Shown here piece after piece: positions 26,004-35,285 of a stretch of DNA of 64,000 nt; the stretch's first letter is position 1, and every line of letters starts with the position of its first letter. The stretch is taken from contig NZ_OBMO01000002.1 in assembly GCF_900217905.1 (NCBI RefSeq), forward strand, positions 186,922 through 250,921. Reading direction: 5' to 3'. Both the position numbers and the translations under genes were made by a program. The stretch comes from Alloalcanivorax xenomutans (GTDB lineage: Bacteria > Pseudomonadota > Gammaproteobacteria > Pseudomonadales > Alcanivoracaceae). The notes under the pieces are model-generated. The model saw only the letters and a program-made list of their open reading frames with translations, had not been told where the DNA came from and made no database searches.

Positions 26004-27377
26004 ATGGCACTTAAGTGGACCAGCAATCACGAAGGGGGTCAGGCCAGCCCTGCCCGTTCCCAACTCCGCACCAGCATTAAAGCCGCCGCTATCGGCTCGG
26101 CCATCGGCCTCGGCACCTTGATGTCGGCTCCGGCCATGGCATTGAAAACCGATTTCGGCATGGAATATCGTGCTACCGCCTTCGCGGTGCAATCTGACGC
26201 CTTCGATGGCGGCCCCGGCACCTCCGAGACGGACAACGGCATTGGCCACCTGATTCGGGTCAAAGCCAACTTCCTCGACGAAGACACCGGAATCTCCGTC
26301 TACACCAGCGTGGAACTGGCGGGCGACCGCTGGACCGGTGACGACCGCAAATACGGCACTACCAACGACCAGGGCTTCAATACCACCAGCCGCGGCGATA
26401 ATGTGCGCCTGGATCTGGGTTATGTGCAGATTCCGGTCGGCCACACCATCTTCCGCGTGGGCCGGCAGGCCACCAGTTACAACAACTGCTTCCTGACGTG
26501 TGACGACCGCCGTGACCGGGTGCTGATGATTCAGCCCCTGAATAAGACCACCACCATGGTGCTGGGCTACGACCGCCGTGCCGACACCACCACGTTCGCC
26601 AACCAGGACAATGGTGACATGGCTTTGTTGGGTGTTACCGGCAAACTGAGCGACAACTGGAATGCCGGCCTGCTGTATGTCAAGTGGATGGACAACTACG
26701 ACGGCACCGTGGCGTACACTCCAACCCCCTACGTACTGAACGGCGTCAACCTGGTATCCGGTTATGTGTCCGGCGGCCTCGGCGACTTGGCTACCGCCAC
26801 CCTGGGTTTCAACTACTTTGCCGACGGCAAGGTGGAAGGCGCGGTGGACGAGCAGTACTTCACCGATCAGTCTCCGTCCGGTTACTTCCGCCTGGAAGGT
26901 GACGCTGGCCCAATGAACTGGGGCGTACAGTACGTGACCGCTCGTGACGGCGGCTTGATCGCACCGGGCTTCGACACCTATTCCAGCCTGATCAACAGCA
27001 ATCCGGACGCCACCCAAAGTGCCACCAGCATGTACCGCATGGGCGGCACGCTGGGTGTGAAGGATTACGACGAGGATCTGGTGATCGGCAAACTGACCTG
27101 GAACGTTACCGACAAGTTCGCCGTTACCGGCGCCGTGGGTCAACTGTCCGTGGACAACGCGCTGACCGATACCGATGACGACAGCATGGTCTACGACCTG
27201 CAGTTCGCCTACCAGGTCAACAAAGCACTGCGCACCTGGTTGTCCGTGGGCATGCTGGAGGAAAATAAGGCAGGAACCTTGTCCGGCAACGGCTTGATCG
27301 GCTCTCTGGCGGGAATGAACACCTTCGCCGACGACGACGTGAAGGCAGCCAGCCTGAACATGACCGTGAACTTCTGA
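26004..27377 (+). CDS. Outer-membrane porin-like beta-barrel protein 1
   Basis: A 457-residue exported protein. An unusually long N-region (about 26 residues) precedes the hydrophobic signal AAAIGSAIGLGTLMSAPAMA, with cleavage expected before LKTDFGMEYRA. The mature part consists of alternating amphipathic strands rich in Y, G and D and ends in the terminal phenylalanine (SLNMTVNF) recognised by the BAM complex. It should form an outer-membrane channel; no closer family was recognised. The ATG at 26004 is conserved in porin 2, supporting the long signal. It is preceded by an operator of the acyl-CoA island, so uptake of the island's substrate is inferred. A strong terminator follows. Confidence 0.85.
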   Translation: MALKWTSNHEGGQASPARSQLRTSIKAAAIGSAIGLGTLMSAPAMALKTDFGMEYRATAFAVQSDAFDGGPGTSETDNGIGHLIRVKANFLDEDTGISVYTSVELAGDRWTGDDRKYGTTNDQGFNTTSRGDNVRLDLGYVQIPVGHTIFRVGRQATSYNNCFLTCDDRRDRVLMIQPLNKTTTMVLGYDRRADTTTFANQDNGDMALLGVTGKLSDNWNAGLLYVKWMDNYDGTVAYTPTPYVLNGVNLVSGYVSGGLGDLATATLGFNYFADGKVEGAVDEQYFTDQSPSGYFRLEGDAGPMNWGVQYVTARDGGLIAPGFDTYSSLINSNPDATQSATSMYRMGGTLGVKDYDEDLVIGKLTWNVTDKFAVTGAVGQLSVDNALTDTDDDSMVYDLQFAYQVNKALRTWLSVGMLEENKAGTLSGNGLIGSLAGMNTFADDDVKAASLNMTVNF

Positions 27378-27402
27378 TTGTTTGCTGAATCAGTAACCCT
27401 CC

Positions 27403-27436
27403 GGAAAGGGGCGGCCCAAGCCGCCCCTTTCCTTTT
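27403..27436 (+). terminator. Rho-independent terminator after porin 1
   Basis: A perfect 13-bp stem (GGAAAGGGGCGGC at 27403-27415, complement at 27420-27432) with a CCAA loop, followed by TTTT. Confidence 0.9.
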
Positions 27437-27837
27437 GTCCTCTCCCTACCCACCCTGATATTGTCCCCCACCGCAGATAACCTCAGAGGCTCTCTCGGCT
27501 TCCGCTCGCCGCCGTCGCCCGAGAGTCAACAATGCCCTCCACGCCAAATCCCGACATCTCTCAGCCGCTTTCCATGGGGGATGCCCGTGTGTCAGCACAC
27601 GATCAAGCCTCACCGGAAAAGATGAATCCCCCAGCCCCGATCACGCCCAAAACATCCCTCTCCATGCCATTATTATTTAATTCAACCCGGTTTATATATT
27701 CATGCATTTCCCTTTTTATTTTTATATTAATAGAACAATCGTCCCACACTTTAAATAATGATTTTATTAACCCGTAACTCAGTCCTTTTAAATCGATTTA
27801 AGATTAGAAACATTCTCACCAGTATAAATTTCACATC

Positions 27838-27853
27838 TCGTCGGAAACGACGA
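27838..27853. promoter_or_regulatory. Palindromic operator, site 8 (porin 2)
   Basis: TCGTC-GGAAAC-GACGA with perfect half-sites, followed by TTGTTACCGTT exactly as at site 7, 262 bases upstream of porin 2. Confidence 0.7.
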
Positions 27854-27963
27854 TTGTTACCGTTTCTCCATGAAGGGAAAGATAAGCTGACCGGGGCGTA
27901 TTAATACGCTTATGCAGAAATACACTCCGGCAATTAAGGGCCTTCCTGAATAAGGCTGGCTCA

Positions 27964-27990
27964 CTCGGGAGAAACTGCCTTCGGAAGGGC
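27964..27990 (+). promoter_or_regulatory. Shared porin leader block (copy 2)
   Basis: Identical over 27 bases to 25900-25926. The stretch AATAAACTTCGAA just before both porin start codons is also shared, so the leaders descend from one duplicated unit. Confidence 0.5.
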
Positions 27991-28115
27991 ACGCGAGGGA
28001 CATCGGGGATTGGCACACGGGTACAAATCAACACCGGGTGTGGTCGCCATGGCGCATCGGCGCCGTCCGAAGTTCCCATATACCAATAAACTTCGAACAA
28101 TAAAGGGCAACAACA

Positions 28116-29501
28116 ATGGCATTTAAGTGGACCGATAAACAAAACACACCGCTGACCACCAGCACCCCTTCAAATCAACTCCGCAACAGTATTAAAGCCG
28201 CCGCGATCGGCTCCGCCATCGGCCTCGGCACTCTGATGTCGTCCTCCGCCATGGCACTGAAAACCGATTTCGGCATGGAGTATCGCGCCACCGCGTTCGG
28301 CGTCACTTCCGACGCGTTCGACTCCACCAATCCCGGCACCTCCGACACGGATACCGGCTTCGGCCATCTGATCCGGGTCAAAGCCAACTTCCTGGATGAG
28401 GACACCGGTATCTCCGTCTACACCAGCGTGGAACTGGCCGGTGACCGCTGGGTGGGTGACAACCACGGTGCCGCCTCACCCGCCAATGACCAGGCTTTCA
28501 ACACCGGCAGTCGCGGCGACAATGTGCGCCTGGATCTCGGCTATGTGCAGATTCCGGTGGGTCACACCATCTTCCGCGTGGGCCGTCAGGCCACCAGTTA
28601 CAACAACTGCTTCCTGGTGTGTGATGACCGCCGAGACCGGGTATTGATGATTCAACCGCTGAGCAAGAAAACCACGCTGGTGGCACTCTACGATCGCCGC
28701 CAGGACGCCGCGCCGTTCGCCAACCAGGACAACGGCGACATGACCACCCTGGGTATCACCAGCAAAATCACGGATAACGTGAATGCCGGGCTGGTCTACG
28801 TGCAGTGGATGAACAACTACGAGGGCAGCATCGCCTATCCCGGCGCGGCCACGCCCTATGTCCTGTCCAACGTTACCCTCTTCTCGGGCTATGTCAGCGG
28901 CGGCCTCGGCGATGTCGCCAAAGCTACCGTGGGCTTCAACTATTTCACCAACGGCAACGTGGAAGGCGCCGCCGACGACCAGTACTTCACCGATGACGCC
29001 CCCTCGGCGTATCTGCGCCTTGAAGGCGATGCCGGCGTGGTGGGCTGGGGCCTTCAGTACATCATGTCCAAGGACGGCGGTTTGATCTCCCCCGGCTTCG
29101 ACACCTACTCCAGCCTGATCAACAACAATCCCGATTCCACCCAAAGCCCCACCAGCATGTATCGCATGGGTGGCACGCTTGGGGTCAAAGGCTACGATGA
29201 GGAAGTGATCGCCGGTAAGCTGACCTGGAACCTCACCGACAAGTTCGCCGTTACCGGCGCCGTGGGTCAACTGTCCGTTGACAACCCGACCATCAACGCC
29301 GATGACGACAGCATGTTCTACGACCTGCAGTTCAGCTATCAGGTCAACAAGACTCTGAGAACCTGGCTGTCCGTGGGTATGCTGGAAGAAAACGAAGCCG
29401 GCATGTTGTCCAGCAACGGCCTGGTCGGTCCTCTGCCGTCAGCGGCTTTCGCCGATGACGATGTGAAGGCCGCCAGCCTGAATATGACCGTCAACTTCTA
29501 A
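28116..29501 (+). CDS. Outer-membrane porin-like beta-barrel protein 2
   Basis: A 461-residue paralogue of porin 1, alike over nearly the whole length. It has the same long-N-region signal peptide (SIKAAAIGSAIGLGTLMSSSAMA), the same LKTDFGMEYRATAF start of the mature protein, the same NNCF...CDDRRDRVLMIQPL segment with a paired cysteine, and the same terminal SLNMTVNF. Differences cluster in short loop-like stretches (residues about 60-75, 105-120 and 210-225). It has its own operator and leader. The pair is a tandem duplication that kept its regulation and varied its loops, which suggests different substrate ranges or exposure to phage. Confidence 0.85.
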   Translation: MAFKWTDKQNTPLTTSTPSNQLRNSIKAAAIGSAIGLGTLMSSSAMALKTDFGMEYRATAFGVTSDAFDSTNPGTSDTDTGFGHLIRVKANFLDEDTGISVYTSVELAGDRWVGDNHGAASPANDQAFNTGSRGDNVRLDLGYVQIPVGHTIFRVGRQATSYNNCFLVCDDRRDRVLMIQPLSKKTTLVALYDRRQDAAPFANQDNGDMTTLGITSKITDNVNAGLVYVQWMNNYEGSIAYPGAATPYVLSNVTLFSGYVSGGLGDVAKATVGFNYFTNGNVEGAADDQYFTDDAPSAYLRLEGDAGVVGWGLQYIMSKDGGLISPGFDTYSSLINNNPDSTQSPTSMYRMGGTLGVKGYDEEVIAGKLTWNLTDKFAVTGAVGQLSVDNPTINADDDSMFYDLQFSYQVNKTLRTWLSVGMLEENEAGMLSSNGLVGPLPSAAFADDDVKAASLNMTVNF

Positions 29502-29520
29502 GCTCCCAGTTCCGTGTGGT

Positions 29521-29547
29521 GAGGGCAGTCCAGGATGGACCGCCCTC
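29521..29547 (+). terminator. Hairpin after porin 2
   Basis: GAGGGC-A-GTCC pairs with GGAC-C-GCCCTC around a 5-base loop, 20 bases after the porin stop. No T-run follows; a second 7-bp palindrome (GAATCCA-CT-TGGATTC) lies at 29552-29567. Termination or mRNA-end protection is possible. Confidence 0.5.
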
Positions 29548-29788
29548 CGTGGAATCCACTTGGATTCACTGCACCATACCGCGCGGCATGAGGGTCCCTT
29601 CGCCCTGTTGTCCGCCTCTCGTCGCGTCACCCGCGGATCGTGCCATTTCCGCTGGTACGCGGCGCTTTTTCATGTGGGCCGGAGAGCCTGACACTGGACA
29701 CTCCCTCTTCAGTTGCGCAAACTCCAAGAGACGTCCGGGCCGGCCTGCTCCGACCCGCCCCCTCAATGCGGTAGAAACGGAAACATCC

Positions 29789-30649
29789 ATGAATAACAGC
29801 CCCCGTCGAGCCCTGCTTGGCCTCCTGGCGGCCGCCTTTGTCAGCGGTTGCGCCAGCCAGAACCTGGACACTGAAAACGCACTGGAAATGGTCGACTCTC
29901 CGGCCGAACTCAATACGCCCAAACCGGAATGGAAGACGCCATTCTGGGAGCGTGGCGCCAGTGACCAGGGTGCCGTCACCGCATTCCAACGTCGCGACGA
30001 ACCCCTCAATAATGTCGGCGTGCTGGTACAGGGTCAGCTCGGCAATGCCGATGCCTTCTGGAGCACGCTCACCGAAGGCGCTCCGGAACACGGTTTCGTG
30101 ATCGTCCCCACCGGCACCCTGCGTGACGCCCTGAGCAATACCCAGGGTTGTGGCAATGCCCCGCTGCAAAGCGAAAGCTGCCTGGACGGTTTGACCACCT
30201 ATCCAGGTGTTCGTCTGTTGGTGGAAGTGGTTCCTGCCGGCCAGAATCAACTACAGGTTTCCCTGCGCGATACTACCCGTGAAGGCGTCTCCACGGTGAC
30301 CCTGGGCACGGACAGCAACGGCGGCGCCAACGCACTGCTGGATGAGCTGGCGGCCCGCGCCGACAGCGCCCGCTGGTCGGTACGCGCTTTCGACGGTGGT
30401 GACGGCCATGTCTATATCCCCGCCGGCCGCCGCAACGGGCTGGCATTGGGCACTGAACTGGAAGTGCGGCAGCCGGGACAGGCGATCCAGGCGCCGTCCG
30501 GTCAGGTGATCGGTTGGCGCCCCGGCGCCGTCGCCGGCAAGGTGAAGGTGACGCAGTGGGTTGGCGAAGGTCTGGCCGTGGTCGAGACCACTTCGGGCAG
30601 CGCTCCCAGTCCCAGTGACTGGCTCACCCTGCCCCGCAAGAAAAACTGA
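29789..30649 (+). CDS. Predicted outer-membrane lipoprotein of unknown function
   Basis: A 286-residue protein whose ATG at 29789 starts a lipoprotein signal (MNNSPRRALLGLLAAAFVSGC) with lipobox VSGC. The frame is open upstream to 29516, but that part lacks any signal. The mature protein is mixed alpha/beta with no recognised enzyme motif; the C-terminal region (HVYIPAGRRNGLALGTELEVRQPG...GKVKVTQWVGEGLAVVE) resembles small beta-barrel domains of envelope proteins that follow a GL-x-x-GxxL pattern. It follows the two porins, so a role in envelope assembly or uptake is possible but unproven. Confidence 0.75.
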   Translation: MNNSPRRALLGLLAAAFVSGCASQNLDTENALEMVDSPAELNTPKPEWKTPFWERGASDQGAVTAFQRRDEPLNNVGVLVQGQLGNADAFWSTLTEGAPEHGFVIVPTGTLRDALSNTQGCGNAPLQSESCLDGLTTYPGVRLLVEVVPAGQNQLQVSLRDTTREGVSTVTLGTDSNGGANALLDELAARADSARWSVRAFDGGDGHVYIPAGRRNGLALGTELEVRQPGQAIQAPSGQVIGWRPGAVAGKVKVTQWVGEGLAVVETTSGSAPSPSDWLTLPRKKN

Positions 30650-30664
30650 TCCAGACGGAAACCA

Positions 30665-30700
30665 GGATCGCGACCTTCTTCACAAGGGCCGCGATCCTTT
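30665..30700 (+). terminator. Terminator after the lipoprotein gene
   Basis: GGATCGCG pairs with CGCGATCC, with an inner CCTT/AAGG stem, followed by TTTCTC. Confidence 0.7.
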
Positions 30701-30715
30701 CTCCCATTCCGCGCC

Positions 30716-32344
30716 TCAACGCCGCTTCATACGATACAGACCACCCTTGCGGTCGGCACTGAAGTAGAGATCCCCGTTGGCGGCTTCCACCACATCATTG
30801 AAGACGCCAGTGGGCGGCAGGCCCTGAAGCTGGGGCAACCCCACCGGCAGTTCCTCCGCCAGCACGCGCTGGTCGCCCCGGACCGGGTCCACTTCCAACA
30901 GACGGCGCTTGCCCACTTCCATCACCAGCAGCTTGCCATCCCGGGTCAGATCGATGCCTTCCGGCAAGACCAGGTCATCGCGGATCAGACGGCGGGACCA
31001 GTCATCGGTATCGAACGCCCACAGATTGCCGCCGGCATCGGCCACATACAGCGCCGAGCCGTCTTTGTTCAGGGACAAGCCGGCCGGTCCTTCCAGGTCC
31101 TCAACCACCACATCCCTTTTCTTGCCTTCCTCGCCGGACACCCGCACCAGATTGCCACTGGCCAGCTCCGCCACCAGCAGGCTACCGTCGTTAAGACGGA
31201 CCACATCGTGCGGCGCCTTGAACTCATGCAGGGAGCGCTTCAATTCACCGCTGTGCCGATCGAATTCCTGCACCACGCTGGCGGCCCAGCTGGCGGTGAC
31301 CACGGTGTCCTGATCCGCCCAGATGTTCATCGGGTACTCCAGGTCAGAGCCCCACACCCGCGCCAACTCGTGCACCTTACCTTCGCCCACCGCATAGCGA
31401 CGCAAGGCGAATACATCGGCAATGTAGATGTCATCACCGACCACCGACAGCCCCGCCGGCGCGGCCAGATCCGAACGCACCAGGGTGCGGATCTGGCCGC
31501 TTTCCGGGTCCACTTCCTGAATCGAGTTATCCGCCATGTTGGAGACGTAGATACGTTTGCGCTTGTGATCCACGGCCAGGTTGTCCAGGGCCGGCTGTAA
31601 CGTCGCCACCGTGGTTTTGGCGCCACTGTCCACATCCACCCGCACCAGCTCGCCGGTTTTGGTATCCACCACGTAGAGCCGCCCTTCGGCATCGAAGTTC
31701 ACCGCCGCCGGCACCTGAAAATCCCGCGCCACGGTTTCCATCTTGCCGCTGTCCACGTCCACGCGGACCACTTTGCCCTTGAACCACAATGGCCCGTACA
31801 ACTTGCCGTCGGCGCCGAATTCGAAACCATTGAGGCCGCCCATGTCTTCCTTGATCTTACGGACCGGCGCTTCACCCTGGCGGTCGATTTCATAGAGCGC
31901 ATCCCCCATGAACACCTGGGTCGCGAACAGCCGGCCTTCCTGGTTATAGGCCAGGGAGTTGATGCCGGGCAGGCCAAGAGCGGCGTCACGCACTTCGCCA
32001 TCGGCATCGCGAATGCGCAGAATACCGCTGAGGTAAGAGGTCCAGGCCATTTCGCCGTCAGGCCCGAAGGCGACGTCATCGGCCATGCCCTCATCCGGCC
32101 CTTCAAACACCGTCACCCTACCGCTGTTGATGTCCACGCGATTAAGCGATTGCCCCACCACACTGCCGGCATACAAGCGTCCTTCCGCGTCCACGCCCAG
32201 TCCGTGCACACCGAGATACGGCAGGGGCCCCACCACGGCCCTGGGCGCATCGTAGCGCGCCTCCTCGGCCTGAACGGCAGCCCCGAATGACAAACACAAC
32301 GCCAGCGTCATCCAGCGCCATTGAGTGCGGGGTCGACAATACAT
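30716..32344 (-). CDS. Exported SMP-30/NHL-type beta-propeller protein
   Basis: A 542-residue protein with a signal peptide (MYCRPRTQWRWMTLALCLSFGAAVQA) followed by about eleven repeats of the form GLxxDxxGRLYVxD...G.I.RVD, as in SMP-30/gluconolactonase and NHL propellers. The start is the ATG at 32344, with GGAG upstream. Such periplasmic propellers are lactonases, or sensors and scaffolds; clear metal-ligand positions could not be fixed by eye. A lactonase would fit a 4-hydroxyacid (gamma-lactone) pathway but is speculative. It is convergent with the lipoprotein gene. Confidence 0.8.
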   Translation of the reverse strand: MYCRPRTQWRWMTLALCLSFGAAVQAEEARYDAPRAVVGPLPYLGVHGLGVDAEGRLYAGSVVGQSLNRVDINSGRVTVFEGPDEGMADDVAFGPDGEMAWTSYLSGILRIRDADGEVRDAALGLPGINSLAYNQEGRLFATQVFMGDALYEIDRQGEAPVRKIKEDMGGLNGFEFGADGKLYGPLWFKGKVVRVDVDSGKMETVARDFQVPAAVNFDAEGRLYVVDTKTGELVRVDVDSGAKTTVATLQPALDNLAVDHKRKRIYVSNMADNSIQEVDPESGQIRTLVRSDLAAPAGLSVVGDDIYIADVFALRRYAVGEGKVHELARVWGSDLEYPMNIWADQDTVVTASWAASVVQEFDRHSGELKRSLHEFKAPHDVVRLNDGSLLVAELASGNLVRVSGEEGKKRDVVVEDLEGPAGLSLNKDGSALYVADAGGNLWAFDTDDWSRRLIRDDLVLPEGIDLTRDGKLLVMEVGKRRLLEVDPVRGDQRVLAEELPVGLPQLQGLPPTGVFNDVVEAANGDLYFSADRKGGLYRMKRR

Positions 32345-32414
32345 ACAACTCTCCATTCCGTGTCCTGGTCATACCGGCACTTCGCCGGACAAAGTGGCAG
32401 ATTAGCAGGCCGGG

Positions 32415-33098
32415 CTATTTCAGGCGATCCAGCCAGCGTTGGCCGCGATTGGAGGCCAGTCCATCGGCCCAGCGGGTGGTTTCCGGCAGACGGTAGCGGG
32501 TGATACAGGCCATCACCCACTCCAACGCGGTGGCCAGGGAAAGACGATGGCCCGGCGAGATGAACAACGGTTTCACCCCTTGCCGGGTTCGCAGTACCGC
32601 GCCGATCACCTCATCGCCATCACGTAGAGGCACCCAGGCACCGCGCCGGTCCGGCACCGGGTCATGAGTACCGACCAGCCGGCTTTTCGCCACGCCGATA
32701 CTGGGCAGACCGGTCAGCACACCAAGGTGGGAGGCCACCCCCAGACGACGCGGGTGGGCGATACCCTGACCGTCACACAGTAAAAGATCCGGCGTGACCT
32801 TCAGCGACGCCAGCGCCCGCAGGACCACGGGGCATTCGCGGAAGGACAACAAACCGGGCACATAAGGGAAAGAAACCGGCAGGCGCGCCAGGGCATGGTC
32901 CACGGGCTCCAGGGTAGCGGCGTCCAGTACCACCACCGCGGCACGGGCAGTGTGCTTGTTCTCGAAACCCACATCCACGCCGGCCACGGTACGCACCACG
33001 GGAAGCTGGTCCTCGGTGATCACGGCGGTGGCGGTTTTCCGCTGCAAGGCGATGGCATCCCGGGGCGTCAAACCCGCCCACTCCTGTTCCAGACTCAT
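32415..33098 (-). CDS. nfi: Endonuclease V (deoxyinosine repair)
   Basis: A 227-residue protein, close to the 223 residues of E. coli Nfi. The three metal-binding acids are visible: D42 in AGVDVGFE, E88 in LSFRECP and D109 in [21 protein letters not shown] and [10 protein letters not shown] follow. It nicks DNA one base 3' of deoxyinosine. The start at 33098 (MSLEQEWAG) is preferred; a longer start at 33122 has no binding site. It stands alone between the propeller and the PepSY operon. Confidence 0.93.
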   Translation of the reverse strand: MSLEQEWAGLTPRDAIALQRKTATAVITEDQLPVVRTVAGVDVGFENKHTARAAVVVLDAATLEPVDHALARLPVSFPYVPGLLSFRECPVVLRALASLKVTPDLLLCDGQGIAHPRRLGVASHLGVLTGLPSIGVAKSRLVGTHDPVPDRRGAWVPLRDGDEVIGAVLRTRQGVKPLFISPGHRLSLATALEWVMACITRYRLPETTRWADGLASNRGQRWLDRLK

Positions 33099-33177
33099 CC
33101 GCTTTCGATCCTCGCTCGCCATCGACAGAGGAGGCAGGATGCGCCAGACCCGGCGATGATGCCAGAGCCGGTTTGTA

Positions 33178-34734
33178 TCAGGAGCTGGCCAGCTCCGCCT
33201 CACTGGCCGGAGCCGGTGGGGCGGGCACCCACAGCGGATGTGGCCCGGCCCGGCGCAAGCGCCGCACCCGCAGCCACTCCACCGCCGCCAGGCTGGCCGC
33301 CACCGCCCACAAGGCGGTGTTGACCAGATGGATGTGGGGCTCACGCCAGGAAGCGAACCCTTCCAGCCCGCCTTGTACCAAAGGAACCAGCAGGTACAGC
33401 GCGATACAGCCGCGCAGTCCCCACCGGCACATGGCCAGTGGCGCCGCCCGCAGGGCAAGCAGCAGGGTCAGCAGCAGCACCGCCAGGAAAGCTCCCTTTT
33501 CCGACCAGGCCACGGCACCGGCCCATGGTGAATGGCTGACCACCTTGTTGGCGAGGCAACTCACCGCGAGCCCCGCCATCACGCCAAAAGTCACCCCCAG
33601 CGTCACCCGCAGCATGATGATGGCGGACCGGCTCGGCCCCTGGCGGTCGGTGCGCCGTTCGGCCCACATCACATTGCCGGAAAAGAACAACAGGCACCCC
33701 AACAGACCGAGAACGAAGTACAGGCTACGCACCAGCAATCCGCCATAGTCGCCGAAATGCAGGGAGTACACTGGTGACAAAGCGGCATGGTTGAACGGCC
33801 GGTTGCCGGGGCTGGTGACGGTCAGGGTGCGGGCGTCATCACCGGCCAGCACCACATGGGCGTGATGGGCGATCCACCCGGGCACGGACCCGGCCACATC
33901 CACCACCGCATTACGGTCCCCGTACTGCTGGAGCTCGATCCAATCCACCCGCAAATCCGGCAACTCGGCGCGGGCGGCGGCCACGTAGGCCTCCACGCCA
34001 GCCATCGCCACCGATTCACCACTGGCCTGCGGTGTTGGCCAGGCCTCGGTGGCGTCGGTGATGGCCCCCTGCAATTGCGGCCCGAACACGAGGGTGCCGG
34101 CCACCAGCGCCAGCAGCGCGAAACAGCCCATGGCCGCACCGGTAATGGCAAAGATGGCGTGGAACGGAAAGCTGATGACGCCGACCAGATTATGCAGGTT
34201 TTTCCAGTAACGCCGCAGGTTGCCTTGATGGCGCAGAGCAAAGAATTCCTTTTTCAGTTTCGGCCAGTGGATCACCAGCCCGCCAATCAGCGCTGCGCCA
34301 TACAGCACCGAGATAATACCCATCAGATAAAGGCCGACCACTGGCAGCGCCAGTTTGTAATGCAGCTCATTGATGAACTCGGCCAGCTCCGAGCGCGGCT
34401 TTTTGACTCGTTCGCCGGCGGCATTGAAATCGCTGGCATGGTCGAATTGCCATTCCTGGTCGGCGTCCTGCCACAGGGCCACCGGGTCGTCCCCCGGCAC
34501 CAGATACATCAGTTTGGCCGCCTCCGGCGTGACCGCCAGCACCTGGTCCAGCAATGCCTGGAGGTCGCCCTCACCGCCGTCGCTTTCGGCGACATAAGGC
34601 TCCTGCCAGTGATGCAGCTCCTCATGGAACATGTTCAGAGCGCCGGCGAAAAACGCCACGAACAGCGCCAGACCGGCCAGCATGCCCAGCCAACCGTGCA
34701 GATCAATGTGTTTGCGCAGGGTATCCGCTTTCAT
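33178..34734 (-). CDS. PepSY-associated membrane protein (iron-uptake type)
   Basis: A 518-residue inner-membrane protein. An N-terminal helix ([33 protein letters not shown]), PepSY-type periplasmic segments and paired helices with histidines ([54 protein letters not shown]) match the PepSY_TM family. These are found with TonB receptors and are thought to reduce ferric siderophores in the periplasm. ATG 34734 overlaps the end of the upstream small gene by four bases. It is the third gene of a Fur-box-led operon. Confidence 0.85.
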   Translation of the reverse strand: MKADTLRKHIDLHGWLGMLAGLALFVAFFAGALNMFHEELHHWQEPYVAESDGGEGDLQALLDQVLAVTPEAAKLMYLVPGDDPVALWQDADQEWQFDHASDFNAAGERVKKPRSELAEFINELHYKLALPVVGLYLMGIISVLYGAALIGGLVIHWPKLKKEFFALRHQGNLRRYWKNLHNLVGVISFPFHAIFAITGAAMGCFALLALVAGTLVFGPQLQGAITDATEAWPTPQASGESVAMAGVEAYVAAARAELPDLRVDWIELQQYGDRNAVVDVAGSVPGWIAHHAHVVLAGDDARTLTVTSPGNRPFNHAALSPVYSLHFGDYGGLLVRSLYFVLGLLGCLLFFSGNVMWAERRTDRQGPSRSAIIMLRVTLGVTFGVMAGLAVSCLANKVVSHSPWAGAVAWSEKGAFLAVLLLTLLLALRAAPLAMCRWGLRGCIALYLLVPLVQGGLEGFASWREPHIHLVNTALWAVAASLAAVEWLRVRRLRRAGPHPLWVPAPPAPASEAELASS

Positions 34735-34988
34735 GCCGCCGCCCCATAGAGTCCGGTGGTTTGCAGCACTATCCAGGCGACGCCGTTGGCGGCCACCAGC
34801 CAGACTGCGGTGCGCCAGTGGCTGGCGGGCAACGCGGCCAAGGTGATCAGTGCCGACCACAGGACCACGGACAGCAGCAAATACAGCACCAGCCACTGCC
34901 GCCAGTCCACCGGCAATATCGCCGCCAGCAGGCCGCACAGCATCAAAGCCAGCGGCAGCCCCAGCACGGTTCCAAGCAGCGCCCTCAT
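34731..34988 (-). CDS. Small membrane protein of the PepSY operon
   Basis: An 85-residue protein with two to three hydrophobic helices (LLGTVLGLPLALMLCGLLAAI; WLVLYLLLSVVLWSALITLAAL; VWLVAANGVAWIVL). It overlaps the genes on both sides by four bases, indicating coupled translation. Its size and place between a PepSY protein and another small membrane protein are those of the DUF3649/DUF3325 companions of siderophore-uptake operons; the precise family is a guess. Confidence 0.7.
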   Translation of the reverse strand: MRALLGTVLGLPLALMLCGLLAAILPVDWRQWLVLYLLLSVVLWSALITLAALPASHWRTAVWLVAANGVAWIVLQTTGLYGAAA

Positions 34989-35263
34989 GATCGGGATCGC
35001 CCCTGAGCCCGGTAACCGTCCACCAGATGGCCCACTATCATCGGCAGCACCATGCCTCCCAGGGCAAACACCCACAAACCGGTAAACAGGCCCACACCGA
35101 CGCCCCAGTGCGCGGCCCAGCCCGCCAGGCCACCGACGATCATCAATAACCCACCGAAGCGGGCCGCCGGTGGCAAAGGCAAAGCCAGCAGCCGCTGCTG
35201 CCGATCAGAGAAATAAAGCAAGGCGGCGCCCAGCAGGGTCACCACCACCAGAAGTAGCGTCAT
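34985..35263 (-). CDS. Small membrane protein, DUF3325-like, first gene of the Fur operon
   Basis: A 92-residue protein with three hydrophobic segments (LLLVVVTLLGAALLYFS; GGLLMIVGGLAGWAAHW; GLFTGLWVFALGGMVLPMIVG). It resembles DUF3325 companions of PepSY proteins. No ribosome-binding site precedes the ATG, and the Fur-type box lies only 22 bases upstream, so the transcript may have a very short or absent leader. Confidence 0.65.
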   Translation of the reverse strand: MTLLLVVVTLLGAALLYFSDRQQRLLALPLPPAARFGGLLMIVGGLAGWAAHWGVGVGLFTGLWVFALGGMVLPMIVGHLVDGYRAQGRSRS

Positions 35264-35285
35264 GAGGAAAGAGGCAACAAATTAT

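Larger units (their letters stand above)
27437..28115. other. Intergenic region, porin 1 / porin 2
   Basis: 679 bases. A strongly AT-rich stretch spans about 27660-27830, then operator site 8, then the shared porin leader block. An 81-codon open frame at 27532-27777 has no ribosome site and runs into the AT-rich tract; it is not called as a gene. Confidence 0.65.

Noticed and set aside
27532-27777. An 81-codon frame between the porins
   Set aside because: No ribosome-binding site, no motif, and its second half is encoded by the AT-rich tract, giving a spurious hydrophobic segment.
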